A stretch of DNA of 64,000 bases from Thalassospira sp. MCCC 1A03138 (GTDB lineage: Bacteria > Pseudomonadota > Alphaproteobacteria > Rhodospirillales > Thalassospiraceae), in the NCBI RefSeq assembly GCF_002115785.1, contig NZ_JFJY01000004.1:62001-126000 (forward strand), written 5' to 3'. This document shows positions 26,118 through 34,255 of the stretch, in pieces. How positions within the stretch are numbered: position 1 is the stretch's first letter; every line of letters starts with the position of its first letter. The position numbers and the translations under genes are program-made. Under the pieces are notes generated by a model that was not told the DNA's origin, did no database searches, and worked only from the letters and a program-made list of their open reading frames with translations.

Positions 26118-26951
26118 TTGAGCGAAACAGAAGATCGCAAAGCTGCTTCCCGTCCTGACGCGCCGATTGATGCTCAGATTGATGACGGCGCACAGGTCTT
26201 TTTCGATCGGACGCGCGATGCCGTCCCGGTCGGACAAAGCAGCCAGTTACCGGCATCCCCGACCGACGCAAAGTCCGCCAAACCGCATTATCACGGCCAT
26301 CGCCAACGCCTGCGCGAACGGTTCCTTAAAGGAGGGGCAAATGCGCTTGCCGATTATGAATTGCTGGAACTTCTGCTCTGCATGGCGATGCCGCGTGGCG
26401 ATGTCAAACCACTGGCGAAATCGCTGATTGCGCAGTTTGGCAGCTTTGCCAATGTTCTTGCCGCACGGCCCGAAGATTTGCAAAAGGCCAAGGGGCTTGG
26501 CGATGCCGGAATTGCAGCGATCAAGGTGGCCGAGGCAAGCGCGCAATATCTGGCGCGTGAACGCGCGATGGAATTACCCGTGATCGCTAGCTGGGAACAG
26601 CTGATTGATTACTGCCGGGTGCGTCTGGGCCATCGCAAAACCGAAGAACTGCATCTGCTGTTTCTGGACCGCAAGAACCGGTTGATTGCCGATGAATGCC
26701 ATCAGACCGGCACGGTCGATCACACCCCGGTTTATCCGCGCGAAGTGATCAAGCGCGCCCTTGAATTGCACGCCAGCGCGATCATTCTGGTCCATAACCA
26801 TCCCAGCGGCGATGCAACCCCATCGCGCGGCGATATAGACATGACGCGCAAGATTGTCGAGGCCGCAAAGGCGATGGAAATCACCATCCACGACCACATC
26901 ATTATCAGTCAGGCCGGGTATAATTCGTTTAAAACCCTTGGCCTGATCTAA
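26118..26951 (+). CDS. radC: RadC family (JAMM/MPN) protein
   Basis: Conserved protein of 277 residues with an N-terminal helix-hairpin-helix part (HGHRQRLRERFLKGGANAL, GLGDAGIAAIKVA) and a C-terminal JAMM metalloprotease-like domain with VHNHPSGDATPSRGDIDMTR (HxHPSGD ligands). Despite its name it is not firmly linked to DNA repair. The start is a TTG at 26118, preceded by GAGGGGGAAG; no ATG exists upstream of the helix-hairpin-helix part other than in the map overlap region. The first 70 residues are charged and poorly conserved. It lies close behind map and ahead of a VOC gene. Confidence 0.93.
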   Translation: MSETEDRKAASRPDAPIDAQIDDGAQVFFDRTRDAVPVGQSSQLPASPTDAKSAKPHYHGHRQRLRERFLKGGANALADYELLELLLCMAMPRGDVKPLAKSLIAQFGSFANVLAARPEDLQKAKGLGDAGIAAIKVAEASAQYLARERAMELPVIASWEQLIDYCRVRLGHRKTEELHLLFLDRKNRLIADECHQTGTVDHTPVYPREVIKRALELHASAIILVHNHPSGDATPSRGDIDMTRKIVEAAKAMEITIHDHIIISQAGYNSFKTLGLI

Positions 26952-26973
26952 TCATCTGCTCCCGGATTATCGC

Positions 26974-27366
26974 ATGCCCCATATCGGACTGGTATCACTT
27001 GTCGTGGCAGATTACGACGATGCCATTGATTTCTATGTCAACAAGGTCGGGTTCGAACTGATCGAGGATACCGACATGGGTAACGGCAAACGTTGGGTAA
27101 TTGTCGGTCCGAAGGGTGCGCGTGAAAGTCTACTTCTGCTGGCAAAGGCATCGGGGGAAACACAAACCGCTGCCATCGGCAATCAGACCAGCGGGCGGGG
27201 CGGATTTTTCCTGAATACCGATGATTTTGCCCGCGACCACGCCCTGATAAAAAAGGCGGGGGTTCAGTTTCTTGAAGAACCGCGGTACGAGCCATATGGC
27301 ACCGTTGCCGTCTTTGCCGACCTTTATGGCAACAAGTGGGATTTGCTGGAACTCAAAGCCCCCTGA
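26974..27366 (+). CDS. VOC family protein (glyoxalase-like)
   Basis: A 130-residue vicinal-oxygen-chelate protein starting MPHIGLVSLVVADYDDAIDF, with the second module NTDDFARDHALIKKAGVQFL and a Glu-containing YGTVAVFADLYGNKWDLLEL end. The pattern YDDAIDFYVNKVGFELIEDT is typical of the glyoxalase/bleomycin-resistance group. It begins 22 bases after radC and may share its transcript. The substrate is unknown. Confidence 0.88.
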   Translation: MPHIGLVSLVVADYDDAIDFYVNKVGFELIEDTDMGNGKRWVIVGPKGARESLLLLAKASGETQTAAIGNQTSGRGGFFLNTDDFARDHALIKKAGVQFLEEPRYEPYGTVAVFADLYGNKWDLLELKAP

Positions 27367-27521
27367 CGACCACGATCAAAGGGCGCGTAGTCATAAAAGC
27401 ACTGTATACCGGCTGAAACAATCAGAAATCCGCTACAAATACCGATGACCAGCAAAGCCACAAGCGTCATGCCCATACAAAAACGCTTAAACCAAACCAT
27501 GGTCCTCCGCGGGAGTTTCAT
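27324..27521 (-). CDS. Possible small membrane protein downstream of mipA
   Basis: A short frame coding about 65 residues (58 if the start is ATG 27500, which has GGAGG just upstream). It has one strong hydrophobic span, GMTLVALLVIGICSGFLIV, preceded by basic residues, and an overall single-pass layout. Its 3' end overlaps the convergent VOC gene by 43 bases. It follows the mipA terminator, so it would need its own promoter. I do not recognise a family. The hydrophobic span makes it more than random, but this remains a tentative call. Confidence 0.35.
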   Translation of the reverse strand: MKLPRRTMVWFKRFCMGMTLVALLVIGICSGFLIVSAGIQCFYDYAPFDRGRQGALSSSKSHLLP

Positions 27522-27527
27522 TTCGGC

Positions 27528-27572
27528 TAAAAACAAAGGGCGGGTCGGTCCACTGGAAATGACCAACCCGCC
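27528..27572 (-). terminator. Rho-independent terminator after mipA and the AraC array
   Basis: On the minus strand GGCGGGTTGGTC pairs with GACCGACCCGCC (one mismatch) around a ten-base loop and is followed by CTTTGTTTTT. It lies 56 bases beyond the mipA stop and probably ends the whole array transcript. Confidence 0.75.
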
Positions 27573-27627
27573 AGAAACCGGTCGCCTGGATTGGGGCGGG
27601 CAGGAGACCGGTATACGACGATCAGGA

Positions 27628-28485
27628 TCAGAAGTTGTAAACCAACCCCAGACCGATGCTGTAGACATAATCCTCGTCAATCAGGGGACTATCGGTATAG
27701 CTGTCAGGCAGGAACTGGATACCGCTGGTGCCCAGCAGGACAAGGCTTTCGGTAATCGGGTAGGTTACCGAAAGATCAAGATGCGGGATGAATGCCCCGT
27801 CCGCGTCATAGGCACTACGGTCGCTTCGAACTTCATTGCCACTAACCCCGACATGGTAATTGGCCAGCTTGTCGTTTTGCCAGAGTACACCTCCACCCCA
27901 GTCAAAGGTGACGTCCCACAAATTCATCGGGATCGTGTAGGTCAGGTCAAGTTCGTGCCCGTCGTGGGCATCGGACACATCCATCAGGTGATAAGCAGCC
28001 AGCTCACCGCGCCACAGCCGGGTTTTGAACGCACCACCGACTTCGAACGCCATATCACGCTCATTCATGCCACGCAGATAATTGCTGTCGTCATTATCGA
28101 ACGGCTTCATACGCACGTTTCCAATCACGGAAAAACTGGCATAATCGTTTTTCCATGCGGTTACGGAAACGCCATCCGTCCCGATATGCATGCGTTCGGC
28201 GTCGTAAGCCAAAAGAGGCAGAAGATCGACATCCACACTATCCGCACCGCGATACGGGTTGCTTTCCACCCCGCCAAAAGCCCCGAACTGCCAAATACCG
28301 CCAAGCCATGGGTCGGCGGCTTCATCCTGTTTGGGATTGACCTGCTCACGCAGGGTGTCGCGTCTGCCCTGTTGCTGGGCATTTGCTGTTGTGCCGATAA
28401 AAAGCAGAAGCGCGCTTGCGCATAATCCGGTCCCCAACAGGATCAAACCGTTCCCGACCAGATTTGAAACTCTATAAAAACTCAT
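27628..28485 (-). CDS. MipA/OmpV family outer-membrane protein
   Basis: A 285-residue beta-barrel protein with a long N-terminal signal region (NGLILLGTGLCASALLLF, ending TTANAQ). Family features follow: GAFGGVESNPYRGADSVDVD with LLPLLAYDAERMHIG, alternating hydrophobic strands, and a terminal aromatic (GLGLVYNF) typical of barrel insertion signals. MipA of E. coli scaffolds murein synthesis and OmpV-type proteins respond to envelope conditions or antibiotics; some are induced by two-component systems. ATG 28485 is used. It lies 129 bases downstream of the last of four membrane AraC regulators on the same strand, which makes it their most likely target or co-expressed partner. Confidence 0.9.
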   Translation of the reverse strand: MSFYRVSNLVGNGLILLGTGLCASALLLFIGTTANAQQQGRRDTLREQVNPKQDEAADPWLGGIWQFGAFGGVESNPYRGADSVDVDLLPLLAYDAERMHIGTDGVSVTAWKNDYASFSVIGNVRMKPFDNDDSNYLRGMNERDMAFEVGGAFKTRLWRGELAAYHLMDVSDAHDGHELDLTYTIPMNLWDVTFDWGGGVLWQNDKLANYHVGVSGNEVRSDRSAYDADGAFIPHLDLSVTYPITESLVLLGTSGIQFLPDSYTDSPLIDEDYVYSIGLGLVYNF

Positions 28486-28614
28486 TTTGTCCGATCACCC
28501 TTGTATCAGTTTTGGTGATCCGACTATGCCGATCCGCCCTGTGTATGGCGTCCGGCTCTGTATCCTCGAACCTGATTTACACACCCCAAAGGTACGAATG
28601 CACATTCGTACGCG

Positions 28615-29808
28615 CTAAGTGTTTGTATTTAATATCTTCTCATCCCGGTACGCACTGGGCGTTTTGCCGGTGATTTTCTTGAAAGCCAGATTGAAAGTTG
28701 ATTTCGAATTAAACCCGACACTGATTGCGATATCGAGGATCGTGCGATCCGGCTCCTCGATCAGAAGGCGGGAGGCCTCGTTTGTTCGGACTTCGTTGAC
28801 GAAATCAAAGAAGCTTTTGCCTAGATGCTGGTTCAGCACATAGGAAAGCTGGTTGGGTGTCACGCCGACCGCATTGGCAACTTTCGGCATAGTCAGAAGC
28901 GGATCGAACATCAATTCGCGTGCGGCGACGATACGATCCAGCTTTGCCCGTATCCGGCTTACATCGTTAGGATCAACCACACTGCGCACCAGACCTGATC
29001 TGGGCCTTTTTTCGTCGCTTTCACGGGTGTTTTCAACCTCGTCACGTTCGGGCTGAACGAACAATGCCGGGTTCACTGCGATAACGTGACACATACGGAA
29101 GAACACCAGAACGAAGGTTGCCCTAACGCCGAGTTGCAACCATTCACTGCGCGAAACGATGGTATCGAAAAGATTGATCAGTGTAAAAAGAGTGAAAATA
29201 ACACTCAACCCGACAAGCAGCTCCAGCACCCAACGCCGGAGTCCTTTCCGATCCACTTCAAGCTGCCGACTGACATCCTGTAGATACCGAACCGCAACAC
29301 GCCAAATACGGAACATGTAACTTGCAAACTGAAGACAGAATGTCGTTATTAGCAAAAGCAGCAGCATATTGAAGATCTTACCTGGCCGGAAATCCAGATC
29401 GACATTGATTTCCTCAATGGTCACCCCAGACAAAGAAGTATCAGGACCGAGCAAGTACACCACCCCCATCATCACCACCGACACAGGAAGCATAACCGCA
29501 AAATGCCATGTCGGCTTGGCAGAAGGTTTCCCCGATATTTCCAGAAAATACAGATAGATGGCCGGGATGAAGGCAAAATAGAAAGGGGTAAAGACGGGGG
29601 CCAGATACAGATTTACAAGCGGACTGACCATTGTATCGATAATGTCATCCGCAAAACTCATTCCCACAGCCACCGCGAATATCATCAGCCAGCGATTGGC
29701 CCGAAATGCGCGCCTGCCCTCGCCCCGCAGAAGAATAATCAGGAAAATGGTCTGGGCCGCACCGAGTGCCGAAATCAGCAGCAGCAACAAGTCAATCGGT
29801 TCCAACAT
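28615..29808 (-). CDS. Membrane-anchored AraC-type regulator 1 (array, closest to mipA)
   Basis: A 397-residue protein. The N-terminal 250 residues form about seven hydrophobic spans, e.g. LLLLLISALGAAQTIFLIIL, ANRWLMIFAVAVGMSF and IFNMLLLLLITTFCLQFAS; the C-terminal 100 residues form an AraC domain with two helix-turn-helix units (TMPKVANAVGVTPNQLSYVL, then ILDIAISVGFNSKSTFNLAF). This fits a one-component sensor that binds DNA from the membrane. Its DNA-binding domain is nearly identical to regulator 2 at both protein and DNA level. ATG 29808 shares a leader, CGGAC-N-CATGA just before the start, with regulator 2. Signal unknown. It is 71 bases behind regulator 2 and 129 before mipA. Confidence 0.9.
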   Translation of the reverse strand: MLEPIDLLLLLISALGAAQTIFLIILLRGEGRRAFRANRWLMIFAVAVGMSFADDIIDTMVSPLVNLYLAPVFTPFYFAFIPAIYLYFLEISGKPSAKPTWHFAVMLPVSVVMMGVVYLLGPDTSLSGVTIEEINVDLDFRPGKIFNMLLLLLITTFCLQFASYMFRIWRVAVRYLQDVSRQLEVDRKGLRRWVLELLVGLSVIFTLFTLINLFDTIVSRSEWLQLGVRATFVLVFFRMCHVIAVNPALFVQPERDEVENTRESDEKRPRSGLVRSVVDPNDVSRIRAKLDRIVAARELMFDPLLTMPKVANAVGVTPNQLSYVLNQHLGKSFFDFVNEVRTNEASRLLIEEPDRTILDIAISVGFNSKSTFNLAFKKITGKTPSAYRDEKILNTNT

Positions 29809-29879
29809 TCATGCGTCCGTGATTTGCGGTGATACGGGAGGGAATCTGAATTCCGACCAAGACTAGTCAGGATATCGGG

Positions 29880-31100
29880 CTACTGACCAGTGCTACACTG
29901 CGAAAGGGTCTCCGATCGATAAACACTTGGCGTTTTGCCGGTAGTTTTCTTGAAAGCCAGATTAAAGGTGGATTTGGAATTGAACCCCACACTGATTGCG
30001 ATATCGAGGATCGTGCGATCCGGCTCCTCGATCAGAAGGCGGGATGCCTCGTTTGTTCGAACCTCGTTGACGAAATCAAAGAAGCTTTTGCCTAGATGCT
30101 GGTTCAGGACATAGGAAAGCTGGTTGGGTGTCACGCCGACCGCATTGGCAAGTTTCGGCATGGTCAGAAGCGGATCAAGCATCATATTCCGATCTGTGAC
30201 AATCCTTTCAAGCCGGGTGCGAATGCGTTCTATATTGGAAACGTCTATAATTGCACGCGACATTGGGGCATCTTGGTCATCAGGCTCTTGTGCGGGACCA
30301 TGAGGCAGAGATAGATCGTCAAAAACGCCGCCTTCGGTTTCCGGCTGCACAAAAAGCGCAGGATTCTGCGCAATCACCTGGCACATCCGGAAAAAGACAA
30401 GCACAAACCCCACCTTGACACCAAGCGACAGCCACTCCGCCCGCGACACAAACAGATCAAACAGATTGGTCAGGGTAAAGACAGTAAACAACACGGTCAT
30501 GCCGACAAGAAGTTCCGTCACCCACCGGCGCAGCCGTTCACTATCGGCCTGAAGCTGCCAGTCGGCCTGTTGCAGATAACGCCGCGCACACCGCCAGATG
30601 CCCGTCATGTAAACGGTAAACAGGACACAAAACAGAATCACGATGGCCAGCAACACCATATCGGCAAGCCCGGTTGCCGAAAACTCGATCTGCAAACCGG
30701 CATCACGAATATGACCATTGTTGGCGATCATACGCGCACGTTTCAGGTAGACCATAAGCCCGATGGCCGCAGTAACCGGCAACAGCACCAGAAAATGCCG
30801 ATATGGTCGTGGAGCCGGGTCGCCGGAAATCTCCCGGAAGTACAGATAGATCGACGGGATCAAGGCAAAAAAGAATGGCGCAAAAACCGGGACAAGATAC
30901 AGGTTCGTCAGCGGGCTGATCATCGGATCGAACGTATCATCGATAAAACTCATGCCGACAGAAAATCCGAATACCATCAGCCATCGATTGGCCGTAAATG
31001 CCCGTTTCCCTTCATCCATCAGCAGGACAATCAGGAAAATCGCCTGTGCAGTTCCAAGAACCGAAACGATCAGAAAAAGAAGATCAAGTGTTTCAAACAT
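29880..31100 (-). CDS. Membrane-anchored AraC-type regulator 2 (array)
   Basis: 406 residues, same architecture as its neighbours: membrane domain in about the first 255 residues (LLFLIVSVLGTAQAIFLIVL, ANRWLMVFGFSVGMSFIDD, DMVLLAIVILFCVLFTVYM) and a C-terminal AraC domain (TMPKLANAVGVTPNQLSYVL, ILDIAISVGFNSKSTFNLAF). The linker is acidic and differs from regulator 1 (SLPHGPAQEPDDQDAPMSRA), and the membrane loops differ in length and charge, suggesting different sensed signals with a shared DNA target. ATG 31100 is preceded by the same CGGAC-N-CATGA leader as regulator 1. The gap to regulator 3 upstream is 83 bases. Confidence 0.9.
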   Translation of the reverse strand: MFETLDLLFLIVSVLGTAQAIFLIVLLMDEGKRAFTANRWLMVFGFSVGMSFIDDTFDPMISPLTNLYLVPVFAPFFFALIPSIYLYFREISGDPAPRPYRHFLVLLPVTAAIGLMVYLKRARMIANNGHIRDAGLQIEFSATGLADMVLLAIVILFCVLFTVYMTGIWRCARRYLQQADWQLQADSERLRRWVTELLVGMTVLFTVFTLTNLFDLFVSRAEWLSLGVKVGFVLVFFRMCQVIAQNPALFVQPETEGGVFDDLSLPHGPAQEPDDQDAPMSRAIIDVSNIERIRTRLERIVTDRNMMLDPLLTMPKLANAVGVTPNQLSYVLNQHLGKSFFDFVNEVRTNEASRLLIEEPDRTILDIAISVGFNSKSTFNLAFKKTTGKTPSVYRSETLSQCSTGQ

Positions 31101-31183
31101 TCATGTGTCCGTCGCTTGCGACGATAAAGGTTACAACAGCGATATCATACCCACGCTCCCCCGCTGAAAAGCAGAAAACAGCC

Positions 31184-32407
31184 CTATGGTGCCGTGTTAC
31201 GCTGCGACATGGTTTCTGATCGGTAAACACTGGGTGTTTTGCCCGTGATTTTCTTGAAGGCAAGATTGAAGGTCGATTTCGAATTGAAACCCACACTGGT
31301 CGCGATATCAAGGATCGTGCGATCCGGTTCATTGACCAGCAACCGGGATGCCTCGCCGGTTCGGACTTCGTTGATGAAGTCAAAGAAGCTTTTGCCAAGA
31401 TGCTGGTTCAGCACATAGGAAAGCTGGTTGGAGGTTGCACCGACTGCATTTGCAAGCTTTGGCAGACTGATAAGAGGATCAAAAAGCAGGTCGCTTCTGG
31501 TCCTGATGGCGTCAAGCCGTTTACAAATTCTGCTGATTTCATCGGCATCCACCAAGTTGCGAGGCGCAAACCGGTTTTGCCTGGACCCGGTTGCCGTGAA
31601 ATCACGGGCATCTTCATCCATTGCCATCTCTTGCGCCCCGTCCCATTCCGCCTGAACGAACAAAGCCGGGTTGTGCGCAATCACGTGGCACATACGAAAG
31701 AATACGAGCGCGAACGCCCCCTGTACAAGGGTCGTCAGCCATTCGCTATCGGTAATGAAAACATCAACAATCGTCGTCGCGGTAAAAATCAGGAAAATCA
31801 GGCTGATGCCAGTCAGCAGTTCCGTGACCCAGCGGCGCAGAACGCGCTGATCCGCACCGAGCTGTTCACTCGCCTGCCGCAGATAGCCAATCGCAACCCG
31901 CCAGATTTTAACCATATAGCCAAACAACTGCACATAAAGCGCAATAATGATTGTCAGCAGGATCACAGCCACAGGCAAATGACTTTCAATATCGGTATCC
32001 AGTTCGAAATCGATTTCTCCGCCAATGTCGCCCGGAAGTATACGGGTGCGCATTATGTGTACTGCGACCGCCGTCAGGATGGCGACCGGCACCAGAATGA
32101 CGAAATGCCCCCCCGGATAGCGCACGGGACGGTCAGCAATTTCGCAAAAATACAAGTAGATAGATGGTAAAAAGGCAAATGTGACCGGTACAAAAATAAT
32201 CGCCAGATACAGAATATAAAGCGGCGAGAGGAAGACATCACTGATGTCTTCGACAAAGCTTGCGCAGGCTGTCAGCGAGAACACCAGCAACCAGCGATTC
32301 GCACGAAATGCGCGTTTGCCCTCGTGCCGCAACAGCAGCATCAGGAATGCGGCCTGTGCAAGGCCGACTGCAGCAATAAGCAAAAGAACGATTTCGGACG
32401 TATCCAT
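31184..32407 (-). CDS. Membrane-anchored AraC-type regulator 3 (array)
   Basis: 407 residues. Membrane domain: IVLLLIAAVGLAQAAFLMLL, ANRWLLVFSLTACASFVED, FVPVTFAFLPSIYLYFCEIA and others, about seven spans. AraC domain: SLPKLANAVGATSNQLSYVL and ILDIATSVGFNSKSTFNLAF. Its DNA-binding part is recognisably related to 1 and 2 but more divergent in DNA sequence. ATG 32407 has CAGGATAAAG upstream. It begins 28 bases after regulator 4 ends, so 4 and 3 are almost certainly co-transcribed. Confidence 0.9.
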   Translation of the reverse strand: MDTSEIVLLLIAAVGLAQAAFLMLLLRHEGKRAFRANRWLLVFSLTACASFVEDISDVFLSPLYILYLAIIFVPVTFAFLPSIYLYFCEIADRPVRYPGGHFVILVPVAILTAVAVHIMRTRILPGDIGGEIDFELDTDIESHLPVAVILLTIIIALYVQLFGYMVKIWRVAIGYLRQASEQLGADQRVLRRWVTELLTGISLIFLIFTATTIVDVFITDSEWLTTLVQGAFALVFFRMCHVIAHNPALFVQAEWDGAQEMAMDEDARDFTATGSRQNRFAPRNLVDADEISRICKRLDAIRTRSDLLFDPLISLPKLANAVGATSNQLSYVLNQHLGKSFFDFINEVRTGEASRLLVNEPDRTILDIATSVGFNSKSTFNLAFKKITGKTPSVYRSETMSQRNTAP

Positions 32408-32435
32408 TCTTTATCCTGATGGTCGCTGTCTGTTG

Positions 32436-33662
32436 TTAACCGGGGCCGGCGACAGCATCCCCAACAATTCCGGGGGCGGTCGCGTGCGTATCTGCAGCAA
32501 CTCGGTATTTGCTTGGTGTTGTACCGGTTACACGCCTAAACGCAAGATTGAAGGTGGATTTTGAATTGAACCCGACGGTCATGGCAATATCAAGAACCGG
32601 CCGATCTGGCTCGGCAAGAAGCAAGCGAACGGCTTCTTCGATCCGGACGGTATTGACGAATTCAAAGAAGCTTTGGCGTAGATGCCGGTTCAGGACAAAG
32701 GATAACTGATTAGGCGTTGCCCCAATCGCGCTTGCCAGTTTGGGCATCGTCAGAAGCGGATCAAACATCAAATTACGTTCGGTGCGAAGAACATCAAGGC
32801 GTTTTCGGATGCGTTCACTTTCGTCGGTATCGACCAGCGAACGTAGTGGTTCATGATCTTTGTCGGCAAGATCGGTCAGCGGGTCGACCGACAGGTGCGC
32901 AACCCGTACCGGAATGGTATTGAACGGCTGGCTTGCGACCAGAAAACTCAGCCGCATCACTATGCACAGGAACACGAAATTCGTCACCGACCCCGCCCAG
33001 TAAAGGCTTTCGGTCCACCACTGAATTATCTGAATACCGGCAAAAACGACGAAGGCAAGATGCAGGCTTCTTACGACATTGCCGATCCATTGCCGCTTGG
33101 CCAGGCTTTGCTCGGTTCCCTGTTTTGTCAATTCCGTCGCAAAGGACCGGGCGGTACGCCACATCATGAGATGATAAGTGCCGACATGAACAAAAAACGC
33201 CGTCATGATGGCAACCACAAACCAGGACAGCGCCGGATCGGTTTCAAATGTCAGATGGATAGGCGCACCGGCAGAAATTTCATCGCCATATCTGGCAAAA
33301 ACCGAGGCGGTCAGAATAGTCGAAAAGACCATACCGACCAGAAGCGATACAAAATGCCACCAGCCATTGGATACCCAACGCCCGGCGACAGTGCGAACAT
33401 AAAGAAAGATTGCCGGACCAAGTGCAAAATAGGCGCTGAAAAGTAACGGTTCGGTTATCAGCGCGATTTCAGTTCCGAACAGCAGAAATACCGCATCCCG
33501 AAGGAAAATCAGGGCAAAGCACAGTATGAAAATATAGAGCCAGCGATTGGCATAGAAGGCAGATGGCCCTTCTTGGCGCAAAAGCAGAATAAAGAAACCG
33601 GCCTGAGAAATGCCAAGTATGGCAACCATCAGGGCCGCCAGATCAAACGGGCTTAAAAGCAT
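32436..33662 (-). CDS. Membrane-anchored AraC-type regulator 4 (first of the array)
   Basis: The most divergent and most upstream of the four, about 408 residues. Membrane domain spans include LAALMVAILGISQAGFFILL, WLYIFILCFALIFLRDAVFL, WWHFVSLLVGMVFSTILTA and FVVAIMTAFFVHVGTYHLM. AraC domain: TMPKLASAIGATPNQLSFVL and VLDIAMTVGFNSKSTFNLAF, then RRVTGTTPSKYR. The start is ATG 33662 (MLLSPFDLAALM), aligning with the other members; the frame extends 12 codons upstream from a TTG. As first gene of a likely four-regulator operon, it lies next to a long gap with its promoter and an inverted repeat (33824-33860). Confidence 0.88.
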   Translation of the reverse strand: MLLSPFDLAALMVAILGISQAGFFILLLRQEGPSAFYANRWLYIFILCFALIFLRDAVFLLFGTEIALITEPLLFSAYFALGPAIFLYVRTVAGRWVSNGWWHFVSLLVGMVFSTILTASVFARYGDEISAGAPIHLTFETDPALSWFVVAIMTAFFVHVGTYHLMMWRTARSFATELTKQGTEQSLAKRQWIGNVVRSLHLAFVVFAGIQIIQWWTESLYWAGSVTNFVFLCIVMRLSFLVASQPFNTIPVRVAHLSVDPLTDLADKDHEPLRSLVDTDESERIRKRLDVLRTERNLMFDPLLTMPKLASAIGATPNQLSFVLNRHLRQSFFEFVNTVRIEEAVRLLLAEPDRPVLDIAMTVGFNSKSTFNLAFRRVTGTTPSKYRVAADTHATAPGIVGDAVAGPG

Positions 33663-33823
33663 CTTTCGGTCGCATTTGTTGATCAAGGAAATCTGCAAAA
33701 CAACATACGCAAAAACCCGTATCTTGAATGACGATGTTTCTCAACGGCAATTTTTTGAATTCACGCTTGTTTCATCAAGCTACCATGACGCGATACTGGG
33801 CTTATATTCCGAAATCTTTTCAC

Positions 33824-33860
33824 GCGCGAAAATGTAACCAGAGCACGCTAATTTTCGCGC
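33824..33860. promoter_or_regulatory. Perfect 10-bp inverted repeat upstream of the AraC array
   Basis: GCGCGAAAAT and ATTTTCGCGC separated by 17 bases, about 160 bases before the start of regulator 4. Possible paired operator or hairpin; there is no T-run, so not a simple terminator. Confidence 0.35.
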
Positions 33861-34198
33861 CAAGATATTGAAATCGCCTGAATTGCCGAAAAATAATGCA
33901 GAAAACCACAAAGCCCGATTCGTGATCACCGAATTTAGCGGCCAACCCTTTGAATGTGAACTATTTCACTTTTTGCGCATATAGCCGCAAGGCGCGACGC
34001 GACAATCACCATTACATGCAAAACGTTTTACAGGCGAAAGTTGCAGGCTTCTTCAGCCGCAGAACAATCTGTTATTTCCGAATAAAACGCAAAATAACAC
34101 CACAAAATGACCATTATCACGCAAACAACCACCATTTATTTCAGATTTGTGGAATCGTGACTTGCAGATAGCGCATGTCAGTCTCAGTATTTTTGCGT

Positions 34199-34219
34199 AC
34201 GTACTTTCAGGGAGTACGT
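34199..34219. promoter_or_regulatory. Inverted repeat in the SBP-gene leader
   Basis: ACGTACT-TTCAGGG-AGTACGT, a perfect 7-bp arm repeat 36 bases before the substrate-binding protein start. Could be an operator or a leader hairpin. Confidence 0.35.
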
Positions 34220-34255
34220 CGTCAACAAAGCAAAATGATGAGGGAGACATTACAG

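Larger units (their letters stand above)
33663..34255. other. Long divergent intergenic region between the AraC array and the oligopeptide transporter
   Basis: About 590 bases, A/T-richer than its flanks, without a supported gene. It should hold promoters in both directions. Structures seen: a perfect 10-bp inverted repeat at 33824-33860 and a 7-bp repeat ACGTACT/AGTACGT at 34199-34219 inside the leader of the SBP gene. No tRNA, small gene or riboswitch was recognised. Confidence 0.6.

Noticed and set aside
27445..28425. Long open frame (326 codons) on the plus strand
   Set aside because: It lies opposite mipA, whose signal peptide, family motifs and barrel C-terminus are clear; the plus frame has no recognisable domain.
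33663..34255. Riboswitch or small RNA in the long intergenic gap
   Set aside because: I looked for conserved structured elements and found only simple inverted repeats; nothing matches a known riboswitch class by eye.
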